DNA from: Clostridium saccharobutylicum DSM 13864
Lineage (GTDB): Bacteria; Bacillota; Clostridia; Clostridiales; Clostridiaceae
NCBI RefSeq assembly: GCF_000473995.1
Contig: NC_022571.1
Span: 4,061,416 to 4,125,415 of the forward strand
Length of the DNA stretch: 64,000 nt
Reading direction: 5' to 3'
The notes beneath the pieces are model-generated. The model saw only the letters and a program-made list of their open reading frames with translations, ran no database searches and was not told where the DNA came from. The stretch's first letter is position 1. The number at the start of each line of letters is the position of its first letter. Of this stretch, positions 35,128 to 44,730 are shown one piece after another. The position numbers and the translations under genes were made by a program.

Positions 35128-35486
35128 TCTCTTTTCCATTATTAACATTTCTATAGTTATATTTTATCGGTATTGATGATTAACATAAACTCGCATTTAT
35201 CGTAATTGCCGATTATAGCAACAATTATATATAACATTACATAACTTGTCTTCTGTTCTCTTAAAATTCCTATTAATTTTATCGCTAATAATGATAATTT
35301 ACATACATTTCTTTAATTATTAAAATTTAAAATGTATTAGAATAATTTTATTTATTAAAACACAATATAAATCTAGTCATTAATAGTTTTTTAGTATTAT
35401 GTAAAAAGATACTACAAGAAATAATATCAAAAATTATACAATTATATACTAATATTATTCTAGAGATGATACATGGAGGATTACAA

Positions 35487-36545
35487 ATGAAAAAAATAAT
35501 AAAAACATTAATATTTATTGTTATTACAATACTATTCACTGGTCAATTAATAAATGTCACTCAAACTAGCATATATGCAGAAGTTCCAAATTCTAATACA
35601 AAAACTCCAGTTAATATAGCTGTATTTTTATATGATTTGAATGACAAGTGGATTAATCTTGTTAAACAAAATCTTGAAAATATTCAAAAGGAACATAATA
35701 GTGAAGTCAATTTCACTTTTTTTGATGCAAAAGGAAATCAGCTTATACAAAATCAAGATATAGATAATGTGCTCAAACAACGTTTTGATGCTTTAATAAT
35801 AAATTTTGCAGATATAAGATCAGACTCGATAAGTGATATTATTACAAGGATAACTAAAAGAAATATTCCATTAATAATCTTGGGCGATCCTACTGAATCT
35901 TTACTAAATCTTGTTAAACTTAATAATAAAGCCATTTTTATATCATCAGATAATGAGCAGTGTGGTAATTTACAAGGACAAATTATTGTTAATGAATGGA
36001 ATCATAATAAAGCATCTATAGATAAAAATAATGATAATATATTGCAATATATTATGTTACGTGGAAGGAATAATAATGTAGCTGCTGATATTAGAACAAA
36101 ATACTCCATTTCGGCAATTAATAATGCTGGAATAAAAACAGAAAAAATTGAAACAGCATATGGTGGTTGGGATGAGGAGACTGCAAAAACTGCTATTGAA
36201 TCTTTGTTTTTAACATATAATGATAAAATTGAAGCTATAATTTCAAATAACGACGCTATGGCAATAGGTGCAGTTAAGGCTCTTCAAAAATATGGATTTA
36301 ACAATGGTAATAAAGAAAAAACTATTCCTATTGTAGGGGCTGATGGAATACCTGAAGCTATAGACTTAATAAAAAAAGGCTTTATGACTGGCACCACTAT
36401 TCAAGATCCTAATGCTACAGCTAAAGCTCTTTATAAAGTTGGACTTAATTTATCATTAGGTAAATATGCTCTTGAAGACACTGATTACAAATTTGATTCA
36501 ACTGGAATTACAATTCGTCTTCCTTTCGCTGAATATAAACCTTAA
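35487..36545 (+). CDS. Galactose/glucose-binding-like periplasmic-fold protein, copy 2
   Basis: A 352-residue paralogue of the protein at 16679-17734. Signal peptide MKKIIKTLIFIVITILFTGQ; first lobe VNIAVFLYDLNDKWINLVKQ; ILQYIMLRGRNNN; second lobe IEAIISNNDAMAIGAVKALQKYGFNNG and IVGADGIPEAIDLIKKGFMTGTTIQDP. ATG 35487 is chosen because TGGAGG lies nine bases upstream and an earlier ATG precedes that site. As with copy 1, no ABC permease or ATPase gene is near. The MglB family binds hexoses for uptake and for chemotaxis; several receptors are encoded in this window. A terminator follows. Confidence 0.88.
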   Translation: MKKIIKTLIFIVITILFTGQLINVTQTSIYAEVPNSNTKTPVNIAVFLYDLNDKWINLVKQNLENIQKEHNSEVNFTFFDAKGNQLIQNQDIDNVLKQRFDALIINFADIRSDSISDIITRITKRNIPLIILGDPTESLLNLVKLNNKAIFISSDNEQCGNLQGQIIVNEWNHNKASIDKNNDNILQYIMLRGRNNNVAADIRTKYSISAINNAGIKTEKIETAYGGWDEETAKTAIESLFLTYNDKIEAIISNNDAMAIGAVKALQKYGFNNGNKEKTIPIVGADGIPEAIDLIKKGFMTGTTIQDPNATAKALYKVGLNLSLGKYALEDTDYKFDSTGITIRLPFAEYKP

Positions 36546-36614
36546 GCTTAAATAAATTATTTAAAATAACTTCCAGAGTTAGATATTTAGTTATAAGTTT
36601 ATCTATATAAAAAT

Positions 36615-36655
36615 GAAATCCAAGGCACCTACCTTGGATTTCATTCTTAATAATT
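36615..36655 (+). terminator. Terminator of the sugar-binding protein gene
   Basis: GAAATCCAAGG (36615-36625) and CCTTGGATTTC (36632-36642) pair perfectly; a T run follows a few bases later. Confidence 0.7.
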
Positions 36656-36789
36656 TTTTGTTAAATGCTAGTTACTGCTTTAATACATGTTGCAGTATTA
36701 ATTTTTCAGTAAAATTAAATTACTGTTACATCTTTTGATGTAAATTATTCTTTACAACATATATATATTAATTAAAATATTTTTTATTA

Positions 36790-37908
36790 CTAATTTGAAA
36801 AATCTTGTGTTCCCATATATTTGCCATTACCATAAACAACACCTATACCAACTTTAGTAAATGAAGGATTCATCATGTTTGCTTTATGACCTGGAGAATT
36901 CCACCATTGATTGAATAACTCAACTGCATCAGAAGTGTTATATGCTATATTTTCACCACTTGTAGTGTAGCTATATCCTAATGTTTTTAACCAATCTGCC
37001 CAGTTAGTTCCCTCTGGAGTTGTGTGACTAAAGTAATTATATTGGATCATATGGTCACTCTTATATCTTGCTACTTTTATCAAAGTGTTGTCCAATGTTA
37101 ATGGTTTCAAACCAGCTTCTACTCTCTTTTGATTCATTAAATCAAGAATTTGTTGTTCACCACTAGTTTGTACACTTATAGAATAAGTCTTAGGTAATTG
37201 TGGTAACCCTTGTACATCAACTGAAGTTGAATCTGTATTTGCATTGTTTGTAGTTCCTGTATTAGTTGTTTTTGTACTTGTTGTGTTTGATGTAGTGCTT
37301 GTACCTGTTGTGTTTTTTGTTGTATTTGCCGTAGTTGTAGTGTTTACGTTTCCTGTTGAAGTAGTAGTTGCCGTATTACTGTTGCTTCCTGAAGTAGTAG
37401 TTGTTTGATTATTTGAATCAATTGTTTTATTTCCACTTGTTACTGTAGAAGTTTGATTGTTAACCTTTACTGCAGTGTTATTTGAATCAAATATTACATC
37501 AGGTGTTGGAGCGTTAGTTCCGATTACTTGTCCATTAGAGGAAACCTTATATGTTGCATTATTCACTATAACCTTACCTGTTTGCATTGCTCCAGAATTA
37601 TTTAAACAATAAGTTTTACCATTAACATTAATAACTCCTGTTTGCATTGCTCCATTGTTATCTAAGTAATACCAATTACCATTATCCTTAACCCATCCTG
37701 TTTTTGCATTTCCTGTTGTATCGCCATAAGACCAAGTTCCATTGTTGAATGTCCAACCTGCCTTTGATATTGTGTTGGAAATTAAGTTATAATAGTTGCT
37801 ATTTGTTGAAGTATTACTTGCTGCCGATACTCCTAATGGTGTTAGAGTAGTCATTGTTGCTGCAACAACAACCGCTGTCACTATCTTTTTTAAAAAAGCT
37901 TTCTTCAT
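36790..37908 (-). CDS. Wall-anchored CAP-domain protein with cell-wall-binding repeats
   Basis: A 372-residue exported protein. Signal peptide MKKAFLKKIVTAVVVAATMT cut after VSAA; three to four choline-binding-like repeats at about 42-135 (GWTFNNGTWSYGDTTGNAKT, GWVKDNGNWYYLDNNGAMQT, GVINVNGKTYCLNNSGAMQT); a long Thr/Asn/Ser linker; and a C-terminal CAP domain (ILDLMNQKRVEAGLKPLTLD, YFSHTTPEGTNWADWL, GENIAYNTSDAVELFNQWWNSPGHKANMM, VGIGVVYGNG). Start ATG 37908 follows AAAGGAG; an upstream GTG does not. Domain order is the reverse of the lipoprotein at 14644, with wall binding at the N-terminus. The role of CAP proteins on bacterial surfaces is unclear. Confidence 0.9.
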   Translation of the reverse strand: MKKAFLKKIVTAVVVAATMTTLTPLGVSAASNTSTNSNYYNLISNTISKAGWTFNNGTWSYGDTTGNAKTGWVKDNGNWYYLDNNGAMQTGVINVNGKTYCLNNSGAMQTGKVIVNNATYKVSSNGQVIGTNAPTPDVIFDSNNTAVKVNNQTSTVTSGNKTIDSNNQTTTTSGSNSNTATTTSTGNVNTTTTANTTKNTTGTSTTSNTTSTKTTNTGTTNNANTDSTSVDVQGLPQLPKTYSISVQTSGEQQILDLMNQKRVEAGLKPLTLDNTLIKVARYKSDHMIQYNYFSHTTPEGTNWADWLKTLGYSYTTSGENIAYNTSDAVELFNQWWNSPGHKANMMNPSFTKVGIGVVYGNGKYMGTQDFSN

Positions 37909-38368
37909 TAGTTTTTCTCCTTTGTTTCGCTTATTTGACACCTCATATTCTTGTTAATATTTTTTAATTTAGTGAGTGTGTCCATGCCTCTATGGTACCA
38001 TGTTTTCGACATTTTTCAACACTCTAATTCCTTGGATAATTGTATTAAAAGATATTAACTTTAAATAACTGCGGTTTTCTCTTACTTTTGCTCATATGCA
38101 CCACAATATGCTTCCATCCCTATGACTGCAAAGGATTACCCCGTATAATTATTTTAAAGCTTTGTTATAATCACATTTAAAAAATATATATTCTAAAGAC
38201 TTTTTTTTACATTTCAACGATAAATAATTGAAATTCTAAAAAATAATTGCGTTTAAATATTTAATCTCTTCAATACATAAATATTTAAATTTTATAGATA
38301 ACCAATTAGGAGATGTGACTTGTATATATAAAAATATATACATTTACTAAACTAAAAATTATTTATAT
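37909..38368 (-). other. Long leader region of the CAP-domain gene, possibly structured
   Basis: Between about 38150 and the start codon the minus strand holds G/C-richer pieces rare in this gap: ACGGGGTAATCCTTTGCAGT, CATAGGGATGGAAGCATATT, GTGGTGCATATGAGC and GAGAAAACCGCAG. CATAT and ATATG flank a GTGGTGC loop. It does not fit any riboswitch class I can recall. The remaining gap is A+T-rich with no gene. Confidence 0.35.
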
Positions 38369-38941
38369 CTATAAACATTTTGCTATATATCTATTAAGTT
38401 TTGCTAGAGAGGCTTTTTTTCTTCTTATTATTGTTGTATATGGAATGTTCTTTAATGAAGAATAAGAGGCTGCTGAATTGTTTTTTAAGAATATGAAATA
38501 AATGAGTTCTTTTTCTTCATCATTTAAAATGCTAAGTGCTAATTTTAAGGATTCATAATCGCATTTATTACAAAGGATATCTTCTAAATTTTCTTCATTT
38601 GATACTAAATTTTGTTCTAGATTGTCAGAAAGACAAAGTACTTCTTGCCCCTCAAAAGAACTTCTATTTTTAAATTTTCTAATTAAATCATTTATATTAT
38701 TTTTAATTGCATTCGTTGCATATGATACAAATCTGTGATTTTGTAAGTTATACATTAATAAACATTTAAACAGTGTTTTATAACATTCATTTTGAATATC
38801 ATTTTTATCATAACCATGAATAAATGTTCTTTTGCAAATGTTTATTATTAACGGCCGAAATTCTTGTGCTAATTTTTCTTTAGAGCATTCATCGTTTGTC
38901 TTTGCTTTTGACACTAAATCTTCTATATATTCGTAATCCAT
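38369..38941 (-). CDS. Small sigma-70-like factor
   Basis: A 190-residue protein with sigma region 2 (AQEFRPLIINICKRTFIHGYDKNDIQNECYKTLFKCLLMYNLQNHRFVSYATNAIKNNINDLIRKFKN, shown as one family block from residue 27 to 95) and a C-terminal region 4-like helix pair (LSILNDEEKELIYFIFLKNN, IPYTTIIRRKKASLAKLNRY). It resembles the helix-turn-helix sigma-like proteins near toxin, bacteriocin or conjugative genes in clostridia more than classic ECF factors. Targets are unknown. GGAGGTG precedes ATG 38941. A lipoprotein gene is divergent on the other side. Confidence 0.75.
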   Translation of the reverse strand: MDYEYIEDLVSKAKTNDECSKEKLAQEFRPLIINICKRTFIHGYDKNDIQNECYKTLFKCLLMYNLQNHRFVSYATNAIKNNINDLIRKFKNRSSFEGQEVLCLSDNLEQNLVSNEENLEDILCNKCDYESLKLALSILNDEEKELIYFIFLKNNSAASYSSLKNIPYTTIIRRKKASLAKLNRYIAKCL

Positions 38942-39439
38942 ATTAACACCTCCATTTAAATCACATTTCTAAATCCCTTATTTTTAAATTACATAACAAT
39001 TTCTAATTGTGAATCTTACATAAGTTTTAACCGTCAAAAGCCATTATTTGTAAACCACTTTTCTCAAATAATTAAATTATATTTAACTATTTGGGATACG
39101 AAATTTTCATATAAATATCACTGTTGTGGATTTCAATATAATAAAGAAATAAATATAAAAAATATTTAGATGCATTAAAAATACAAAAGTATTGATCATT
39201 AAGGTGAGAATTTATTCAAATAGAATATAAAAATATTTAAGTATTAACTCAAATGGTGTTAGAAAACATATACTTTTCATACAAACAATAGGAATATATA
39301 GCATAAGCAGGCAAAATTGTAAGATATCTAGAGAAAAGCATATTATTCTTGCTATAGAATAACTTTGAGCTATTTGAAATCGATTATAATGTTAGATAAA
39401 ATGTTAAGGGACTTTAAAGGGAAAATAGGGGAGGTAATT
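38942..39439. other. Intergenic region between divergent genes
   Basis: A+T-rich; no repeat element, RNA or gene recognised. A long in-frame extension of the lipoprotein gene into this area has no ribosome site. Confidence 0.4.
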
Positions 39440-40066
39440 ATGAAAAATTCAAAAAAAATTTTAGCAGTTGCATTGGTAACTGTAATGTCTGGAACTATGT
39501 TAATTTCATGTGGTAAGCCTAAAACATCACCAGAGGATACTGCGAAGATTTATTTAGACGTTGTTTTAAAAAATGACAAGACTAATATGGACAAGATTGG
39601 AATGACAGAAGACGATTATAACACTCATGCGAATAAGGAAAAAGATTTATTAATGGGAGAATTCGAAACTTCAAGTGCTAACAGCAATATATTAACAGAT
39701 GAAATTAAGACTAATTTAGAAAATAATATTTCAACTGGAATGTCTAAATTAGACTATGAAGTAACTCCTGTATCAACAGACAAAGATACTGCAAAAGTTA
39801 ATGTAAAAATTAATTGTTTTAAATTCAGTAAACTTGTAGCAAATGAACAGCAGAAAATAACAGAAGAAGTTACTGCTAATCCGTCAATGACTGAAAATGA
39901 AATAATACAAGAATCACTTAAAATTGCTGGTGAAGAAATTGCTGCTGGTCCAGAAAAAGATGACACAACAACTGTAGAAGTTAATTTAACTAAGAAAAAT
40001 AATATATGGGTACCTGATGATAACTTCGAAAATGATATTTCTAAAGTTGCAATATCAATGAATTAG
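39440..40066 (+). CDS. Lipoprotein of unknown function (DUF5105-like?)
   Basis: A 208-residue lipoprotein: signal MKNSKKILAVALVTVMSGTM with lipobox LISC, then a 180-residue acidic domain (SPEDTAKIYLDVVLKNDKTN, YEVTPVSTDKDTAKVNVKIN, VEVNLTKKNNIWVPDDNFEN). The pattern of a helix-rich start and a strand-rich VNVKI...VNLxKxxxxW end resembles DUF5105 or DUF4878 lipoproteins of Firmicutes; I cannot tell which. Start ATG 39440 follows GGGGAGG by six bases, whereas longer frames have no ribosome site. It is monocistronic, ended by a strong terminator. Confidence 0.8.
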   Translation: MKNSKKILAVALVTVMSGTMLISCGKPKTSPEDTAKIYLDVVLKNDKTNMDKIGMTEDDYNTHANKEKDLLMGEFETSSANSNILTDEIKTNLENNISTGMSKLDYEVTPVSTDKDTAKVNVKINCFKFSKLVANEQQKITEEVTANPSMTENEIIQESLKIAGEEIAAGPEKDDTTTVEVNLTKKNNIWVPDDNFENDISKVAISMN

Positions 40067-40076
40067 AAACATAAAT

Positions 40077-40121
40077 AAAGTTCTAAAGTAATTTTGAAAA
40101 AATCACTTTAGAACTTTTTTG
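40077..40121 (+). terminator. Terminator of the lipoprotein gene
   Basis: AAAGTTCTAAAGTAATTTT and AAATCACTTTAGAACTTT form an about 17-pair stem (one mismatch) running into TTTTG. Confidence 0.8.
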
Positions 40122-40360
40122 TTTCAAAATTTAGATAAACAACTTAGAGTTATTTGTATAATATAACTTATGTTTTTAAGCCAAAGTCCAAACCTTAAAT
40201 CTTTTATTTACAAAATTTCATCTAAATACATTAATACTTTACATAACGTGTGACTTATTATGATATATATACTACAATTAATAGTATAACTAACCATTAA
40301 AATAAAATATAAATTAATTATCTTAATTACGATTATACAGAATGAAAGGATTTAGTAGAT

Positions 40361-41188
40361 ATGGGCGATAATTTAAAAATAATATCTAATATATTTAGAA
40401 AAGGCAATCTTAATGATTTATGTTTTACGTTCTTTAAAGGAAATTTATTGATTAAGAAAAAAGATGATAATATAACTATTCCAATATTTGATGACATTAA
40501 AAAATTAAACATTAAATATGAAAATGAATTTTTTATAGGGACAATTGATAAGAAATCTTGTTTTGCTGTTGAAGCTGTTGGAGAAGTTGATTTATTGGGT
40601 GATTTTGAAATAATACCTTTATATGAGTTCGGATCATTTGTTAAGGAAGAATTATTTTTAGCAGCGGGAAGAGCTACTCAAATATTAAATTGGGATAAAA
40701 CCCATAGATTTTGTGGAAAATGTGGTTCTAAAACAGAAAACAAAAATGATGAAATAGCTAAAGTTTGTCCTAATTGCAATAATGTAATGTATCCTGTGAT
40801 TTGTCCAGCTATAATAGTTGCAGTTATTAATGGTGATAAAATACTTCTTGCTCATAATAAAGGATTTAAAAATAATAAATATAGTTTAATTGCTGGATTT
40901 GTAGAAGCAGGTGAAGATTTAGAAAGTGCTGTAAAACGTGAAGTCTTCGAAGAAGTTGGCATAAAAATAAAAAATATCAATTATTATACAAGTTCACCTT
41001 GGTCATTTCCTAATTCATTAATGATCGGATTTACTGCCGAATATGAATCTGGTGAAATTAAAGTTGATGGAGAAGAAATACTACATGCTGATTGGTTCAC
41101 AAAAGATAACTTTCCAAATATTCCAGACAAATTTACCCTTGCACGAAAAATAATAGATAGCTTTACAGATAAACAACTTGAAATTTAA
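40361..41188 (+). CDS. nudC: NADH pyrophosphatase / NAD-capped RNA hydrolase NudC
   Basis: A 275-residue Nudix enzyme that splits NADH into NMNH and AMP, and in E. coli also removes NAD caps from RNA. The zinc ribbon uses C118, C121, C136 and C139 (FCGKCGSKTE, VCPNCN). The Nudix box GFVEAGEDLESAVKREVFEEVGI spans 179-201 with the REVFEE metal-binding core. The NudC-type motif after it reads SSPWSFPNSLM, a small change from the usual SQPWPFPxS. Length is close to the family norm. AAAGGA precedes the ATG. A family A hairpin starts at the base after the stop codon. Confidence 0.93.
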   Translation: MGDNLKIISNIFRKGNLNDLCFTFFKGNLLIKKKDDNITIPIFDDIKKLNIKYENEFFIGTIDKKSCFAVEAVGEVDLLGDFEIIPLYEFGSFVKEELFLAAGRATQILNWDKTHRFCGKCGSKTENKNDEIAKVCPNCNNVMYPVICPAIIVAVINGDKILLAHNKGFKNNKYSLIAGFVEAGEDLESAVKREVFEEVGIKIKNINYYTSSPWSFPNSLMIGFTAEYESGEIKVDGEEILHADWFTKDNFPNIPDKFTLARKIIDSFTDKQLEI

Positions 41189-41406
41189 ACTTATGTAGTG
41201 GCTTACCGAAATTAGGGATATGTTATTGTTCCGGTTTCTAAGGAATTTTCATGGATGATTCTAAGAGCATAAGTTGCATCCAAAACGCTAGCCTCAAATT
41301 CAAGCTTTGAACTAGCATATTGGGAACAACTTATGCTCTAAGAATCAAAACCATAAAAATTCCTAATGAAACACTTCCCAAAAACATATCCCTAATTTCT
41401 AGTATA
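41189..41406 (+). repeat. Family A hairpin element, copy 5
   Basis: Left end ACTTATGTAGTGGCTTACCG begins immediately after the nudC stop. Outer arms GAAATTAGGGATATGTT (41208-41224) and AACATATCCCTAATTTC (41383-41399) pair perfectly. Inner arms GATTCTAAGAGCATAAGTTG (41257-41276) and CAACTTATGCTCTAAGAATC (41327-41346) pair with one mismatch and differ from the inner arms of copies 3 and 4. Confidence 0.85.
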
Positions 41407-41750
41407 GATGCGAATTAAAGTTTAAAAGTACGTATATATATTTTAATTATAAGTCTAATTCTTAAATTAACGCGTTGTGCTAGTTAACTTTAATATAAAA
41501 TAATCTGCTTCGCAGACTGTAAGTCTGTTCTACTTCTAAAAATCATCCACAGATTTGACTGCATTATAATTTCCTAAAAAATAAAAAACTCTAACAAAAT
41601 CAAATCATCCAAATTATAATTAAATTAACAAAAGTACAATAATATAGGACATATAAATTGCTACAATTACAGAAATATCAGTATTTTTTGAATTTCAATT
41701 AGGATCATTATCTATAAATAAACAAACTACTACTTATGTAATTATTTCAA
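41407..41750. other. Spacer between two family A copies
   Basis: No gene recognised. It contains a short GC-richer hairpin, TCTGCTTCGCAGACTGTAAG followed by TCTG near 41505-41530, and otherwise A+T-rich sequence. Confidence 0.4.
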
Positions 41751-41952
41751 CTAGAAAGAAGCTGAATTCTTTTTCGGAGTGTTGCATTTATAATTTTGCT
41801 GTAGATATTTCTTCAGCAAAAGTTGTTCTATTTCTGCTTGAGGAGCATGCATGAATAGGTCAACTTCTGCTGATATAAATCCACATCCGAATTATATAGC
41901 AACCGAGAAAAAGAATGCAACTTCTTTCGGTAAGTTATTACCTAAGTCTAAA
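41751..41952 (-). repeat. Family A hairpin element, copy 6
   Basis: Outer arms at 41754-41775 and 41907-41928 pair over 22 bases with two mismatches (CTGAATTCTTTTTC and GAAAAAGAATGCAA). Inner arms CAGCAAAAGTTGTTCTATTT and GAATAGGTCAACTTCTGCTG. The left end, read here as CGGTAAGTTATTACCTAAGT, reaches the stop codon of the chemoreceptor gene at 41953. Its outer arm is nearly that of copy 9. Confidence 0.85.
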
Positions 41953-43668
41953 TCATATCTTAAACTTGGATATTTGCTCATTTAATTTCTGAGAACTATT
42001 CTTTGATTTCGCCATTTCTTCAGCAACTCCATTTGATTTTTCAGTTATAGCAACTATCTTATCGGCAATATTATATGTTCCTTCTGCCCCTTCATTGGAA
42101 GCTGCAGCCACCTGCTCTATTGTATTTACTACATTCTGAAGCGAAGCTAAAAGTTCCTCCGAAGTAGAACTAAAATCTAAAACTAAATTACTTACAAATT
42201 CAGCATCTTTGCTATATTTATCTGCAACATTTATCATAGAATTATAATCATCCTGCACATCTGCAGACATAAAATTCAATAGTTCATGTGAACTAGATGA
42301 TAAATCATTTACTGATGATATTACTTTTTTAGTTACATTTTGTATTTCAATTATTGTATTTTCAGACTCTTCTGCAAGATTTTTTATTTGATCGGCAACA
42401 ACTGCAAAACTGCGCCCTGCTTCTCCAGCTCTTGCAGCTTCAATAGATGCATTTAATGCTAACAGATTTGTTTGACCCAAAACTCCTTTAATTGTTTCAG
42501 ATAATATATTAATTTCTTCAACCACCTTTGATTGTTTCATGGCAATTTTCAAGCTCTCATTTATTGTATTAAATATACCTAAACTTCTTTCTTGTGACTT
42601 TATAACACTATCTCTTGTGTCAATTGCTCTTTTATTTATCTCAGAAGCTTCCATTGCACCTTCTTCAGCTTTTTTAGCTATGGACTTAACAGCTCTTTCT
42701 ATTTCATTAGCCGTTGAATTCATTTCCTGTGCAGATGCTGCTGTTTCTTCCATACCCGCAGATAATTCTTCTGTTGTAGCAGCCACCTCTTCTATGTTTC
42801 CATTTAAATTATTTATATCTTCTGAAACATTAATTACTACTGTTTCTATGGAATTAGATTCATCTTTTACCTTTCCAATCAACTGCTTTAAAGAATTTTG
42901 CATCAATTGTATCGTATTTGCAATTTCACCAATCTCATCTTTTCTATTTATAAATTGTTCCGATTCATTAGTTGTGAAATCACCTTCAGCTACTTTTTTC
43001 AAATGATTTACACCTAATATAAGAGGATATGATATAGACTTTGAAATAATAAATGTAAGAATTGTCCCAATACCTATTGCAATCAAAAAGATTATTAAAA
43101 ATACCACTTTAGAAGTATCAAAATTTTTAGTATTCTGAATACTTAATTGCTCTGCCAAATTAGTATTATATATAGCAATTTCCTTTAACGCATCTTGAAA
43201 TTGTTTTTCATTGCTATCAACAGTTTTAAGTTCATCCATTGCAGCTTTTTGATCACCTTGAACTGCTAATTTAATAGCAGAATCTCTTACGCTTGTATAC
43301 TTTTCAAGGTTACTTTCAATAACCGGAATCCTATCTGTTTCATATTGATCATTAGCAACTTGCTTATATTTTTTCCAGTTTTCAGAAAAATTTTTTTGTC
43401 TTGTTTCAATATCCTTTACTGTCTCACTTTGTTTATTTTTATCTTCTGTATGCAATAATATATAATATAAATCTGCTTCTATAGCTCTAGCTTGATTTCT
43501 ATTGTCATTTAACCATTGAACACTCAATAAATTATCTTTGTATAATGCTGTAATATCTTTATTCGACTTTGAAATATAATAATATCCAACCCCACTCATT
43601 ATGCTTGTAAGAAACAACGATATAGCTGAGAATAATATTAATTTTGATTTTACTTTTAAGTTGTTCAC
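41953..43668 (-). CDS. Methyl-accepting chemotaxis protein, four-helix-bundle sensor
   Basis: A 571-residue receptor of a different class from the three at 23-30 kb. TM1 is [20 protein letters not shown]; a 4HB_MCP sensor of about 150 residues follows ([36 protein letters not shown]); TM2 is [20 protein letters not shown]; then HAMP and the signalling hairpin [39 protein letters not shown] choose GTG 43668 (VNNLKVKSK) because AGGGGTGA lies just upstream; an earlier ATG has no ribosome site and overlaps it. The ligand is unknown. Confidence 0.9.
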   Translation of the reverse strand: MNNLKVKSKLILFSAISLFLTSIMSGVGYYYISKSNKDITALYKDNLLSVQWLNDNRNQARAIEADLYYILLHTEDKNKQSETVKDIETRQKNFSENWKKYKQVANDQYETDRIPVIESNLEKYTSVRDSAIKLAVQGDQKAAMDELKTVDSNEKQFQDALKEIAIYNTNLAEQLSIQNTKNFDTSKVVFLIIFLIAIGIGTILTFIISKSISYPLILGVNHLKKVAEGDFTTNESEQFINRKDEIGEIANTIQLMQNSLKQLIGKVKDESNSIETVVINVSEDINNLNGNIEEVAATTEELSAGMEETAASAQEMNSTANEIERAVKSIAKKAEEGAMEASEINKRAIDTRDSVIKSQERSLGIFNTINESLKIAMKQSKVVEEINILSETIKGVLGQTNLLALNASIEAARAGEAGRSFAVVADQIKNLAEESENTIIEIQNVTKKVISSVNDLSSSSHELLNFMSADVQDDYNSMINVADKYSKDAEFVSNLVLDFSSTSEELLASLQNVVNTIEQVAAASNEGAEGTYNIADKIVAITEKSNGVAEEMAKSKNSSQKLNEQISKFKI

Positions 43669-43869
43669 ATAATCACCCCTCGACATAATTATACACTATA
43701 TTCTTACATTCTCAATATGTACCAACAAAAAACATCTTATACGTCATCATATTTTCAATTACTATTAAGTAATTTAAAAACTTTCATAAAATTACTTAAA
43801 TTGTCAAAAACAACACTTTACTAATTAATAGTTTTTCATAATTATAAATAATGCAAATTTTTTATTATA

Positions 43870-43908
43870 AAATCAAATAAAAATGACCTCTGCTTATTAA
43901 CAGAGGCC
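43870..43908 (-). terminator. Terminator of the riboswitch-controlled gene
   Basis: GACCTCTG and CAGAGGCC arms around CTTATTAA, with a T-rich tail on the minus strand (CATTTTTATTTG). It lies about 200 bases after the stop at 44114. The rest of 43669-44113 shows no gene. Confidence 0.6.
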
Positions 43909-44113
43909 AATCCCATAAATTTGAATAAATTCAACTACATAAATTAACGCTGAATACTTCCCTATTATTATTTTTTTCTTTAATATTTCTTATTAATATA
44001 AAATACCCTTTTTATATTATAATTCTCATTCTAGCCACTTAAGTGTGACTTATTACTCTCAATTAATAAATTACCCTTACCTTGTATTACATTCTAAGTT
44101 ATTCTAAACACCC

Positions 44114-44491
44114 TTATTTAACCATAGCTGAAAGATTAAACATTTCACTAACATTATAATCAACAATTCCATACCTAGAACTCCAAGTGGATATCATATC
44201 ATCTTGCATTGTACAAGTGCATATAATATTACTCAACAACGAACTTTTGTTATTATCTACTTCATCATATAATTCTGGATTAAAAATAACTGCATTATTA
44301 TAATCTGTTTGTGATTTTGTCATGATTGAATTTACTTCATCCATACTAACATTGCCAAGCAACGAATCTACATTTGAAGTTCCTTCATCATTATTTTTCG
44401 CTACGGATACGTTTACCAAAGATGCTTTCGAAACCAAAGTAAACATCGATGACATCATAAATGATATCTTCCTTAAAAAACTTTTTTTCAT
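44114..44491 (-). CDS. Small putative secreted protein under a c-di-GMP riboswitch
   Basis: A 125-residue protein with a basic, hydrophobic N-terminus (MKKSFLRKISFMMSSMFTLV, possible cleavage after SVA near residue 31) and an acidic mature part (DEGTSNVDSLLGNVSMDEVN, FNPELYDEVDNN, CTCTMQDDMISTWSSRYGIV). A CTC pair of cysteines lies near residue 91. I know no domain for it. The main clue to function is the cyclic-di-GMP riboswitch in its leader, which places it with surface, adhesion or motility-to-biofilm genes. AAAGGTAGGG precedes ATG 44491. Confidence 0.7.
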   Translation of the reverse strand: MKKSFLRKISFMMSSMFTLVSKASLVNVSVAKNNDEGTSNVDSLLGNVSMDEVNSIMTKSQTDYNNAVIFNPELYDEVDNNKSSLLSNIICTCTMQDDMISTWSSRYGIVDYNVSEMFNLSAMVK

Positions 44492-44555
44492 ATGACCCTA
44501 CCTTTCATCGTGAAAAAGGGAAATAGGTCAATAAAAATGGACCAAAAAAATATTA

Positions 44556-44730
44556 ATCACAGTTCCATTCCTATGATCTCCCGTGGTAACCGGCTGCCAT
44601 CCACATAAGAAATATTTAAGAATAGTAAGCACATCAACTAGTCTATTTTTTCATATTTCTAAATAACTTTAGTGGTTCAGGCCCTTGGCTTTGCGTCTCA
44701 CAGTTTCCCATGATTTGCCTTTTTCACTTT
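44556..44730 (-). ncRNA. Cyclic-di-GMP-I (GEMM) riboswitch with terminator
   Basis: On the minus strand the conserved parts occur in the right order: AAAAAGGCAAATCATGGGAA, then GAGACGCAAAGCCAAGGGCC followed by TGAACC, and last GGATGGCAGCCGGTTACCAC. The peripheral stem between GGCCTGAACC and GGCAGCC is enlarged to about 75 bases. Directly after the aptamer, ATCATAG and CTGTGAT (44556-44577) form a seven-pair stem followed by TAATATTTTTTT, an intrinsic terminator, so control at transcription termination is likely. The gene start is 65 bases further. Whether ligand turns the gene on or off is not decided. Confidence 0.85.
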
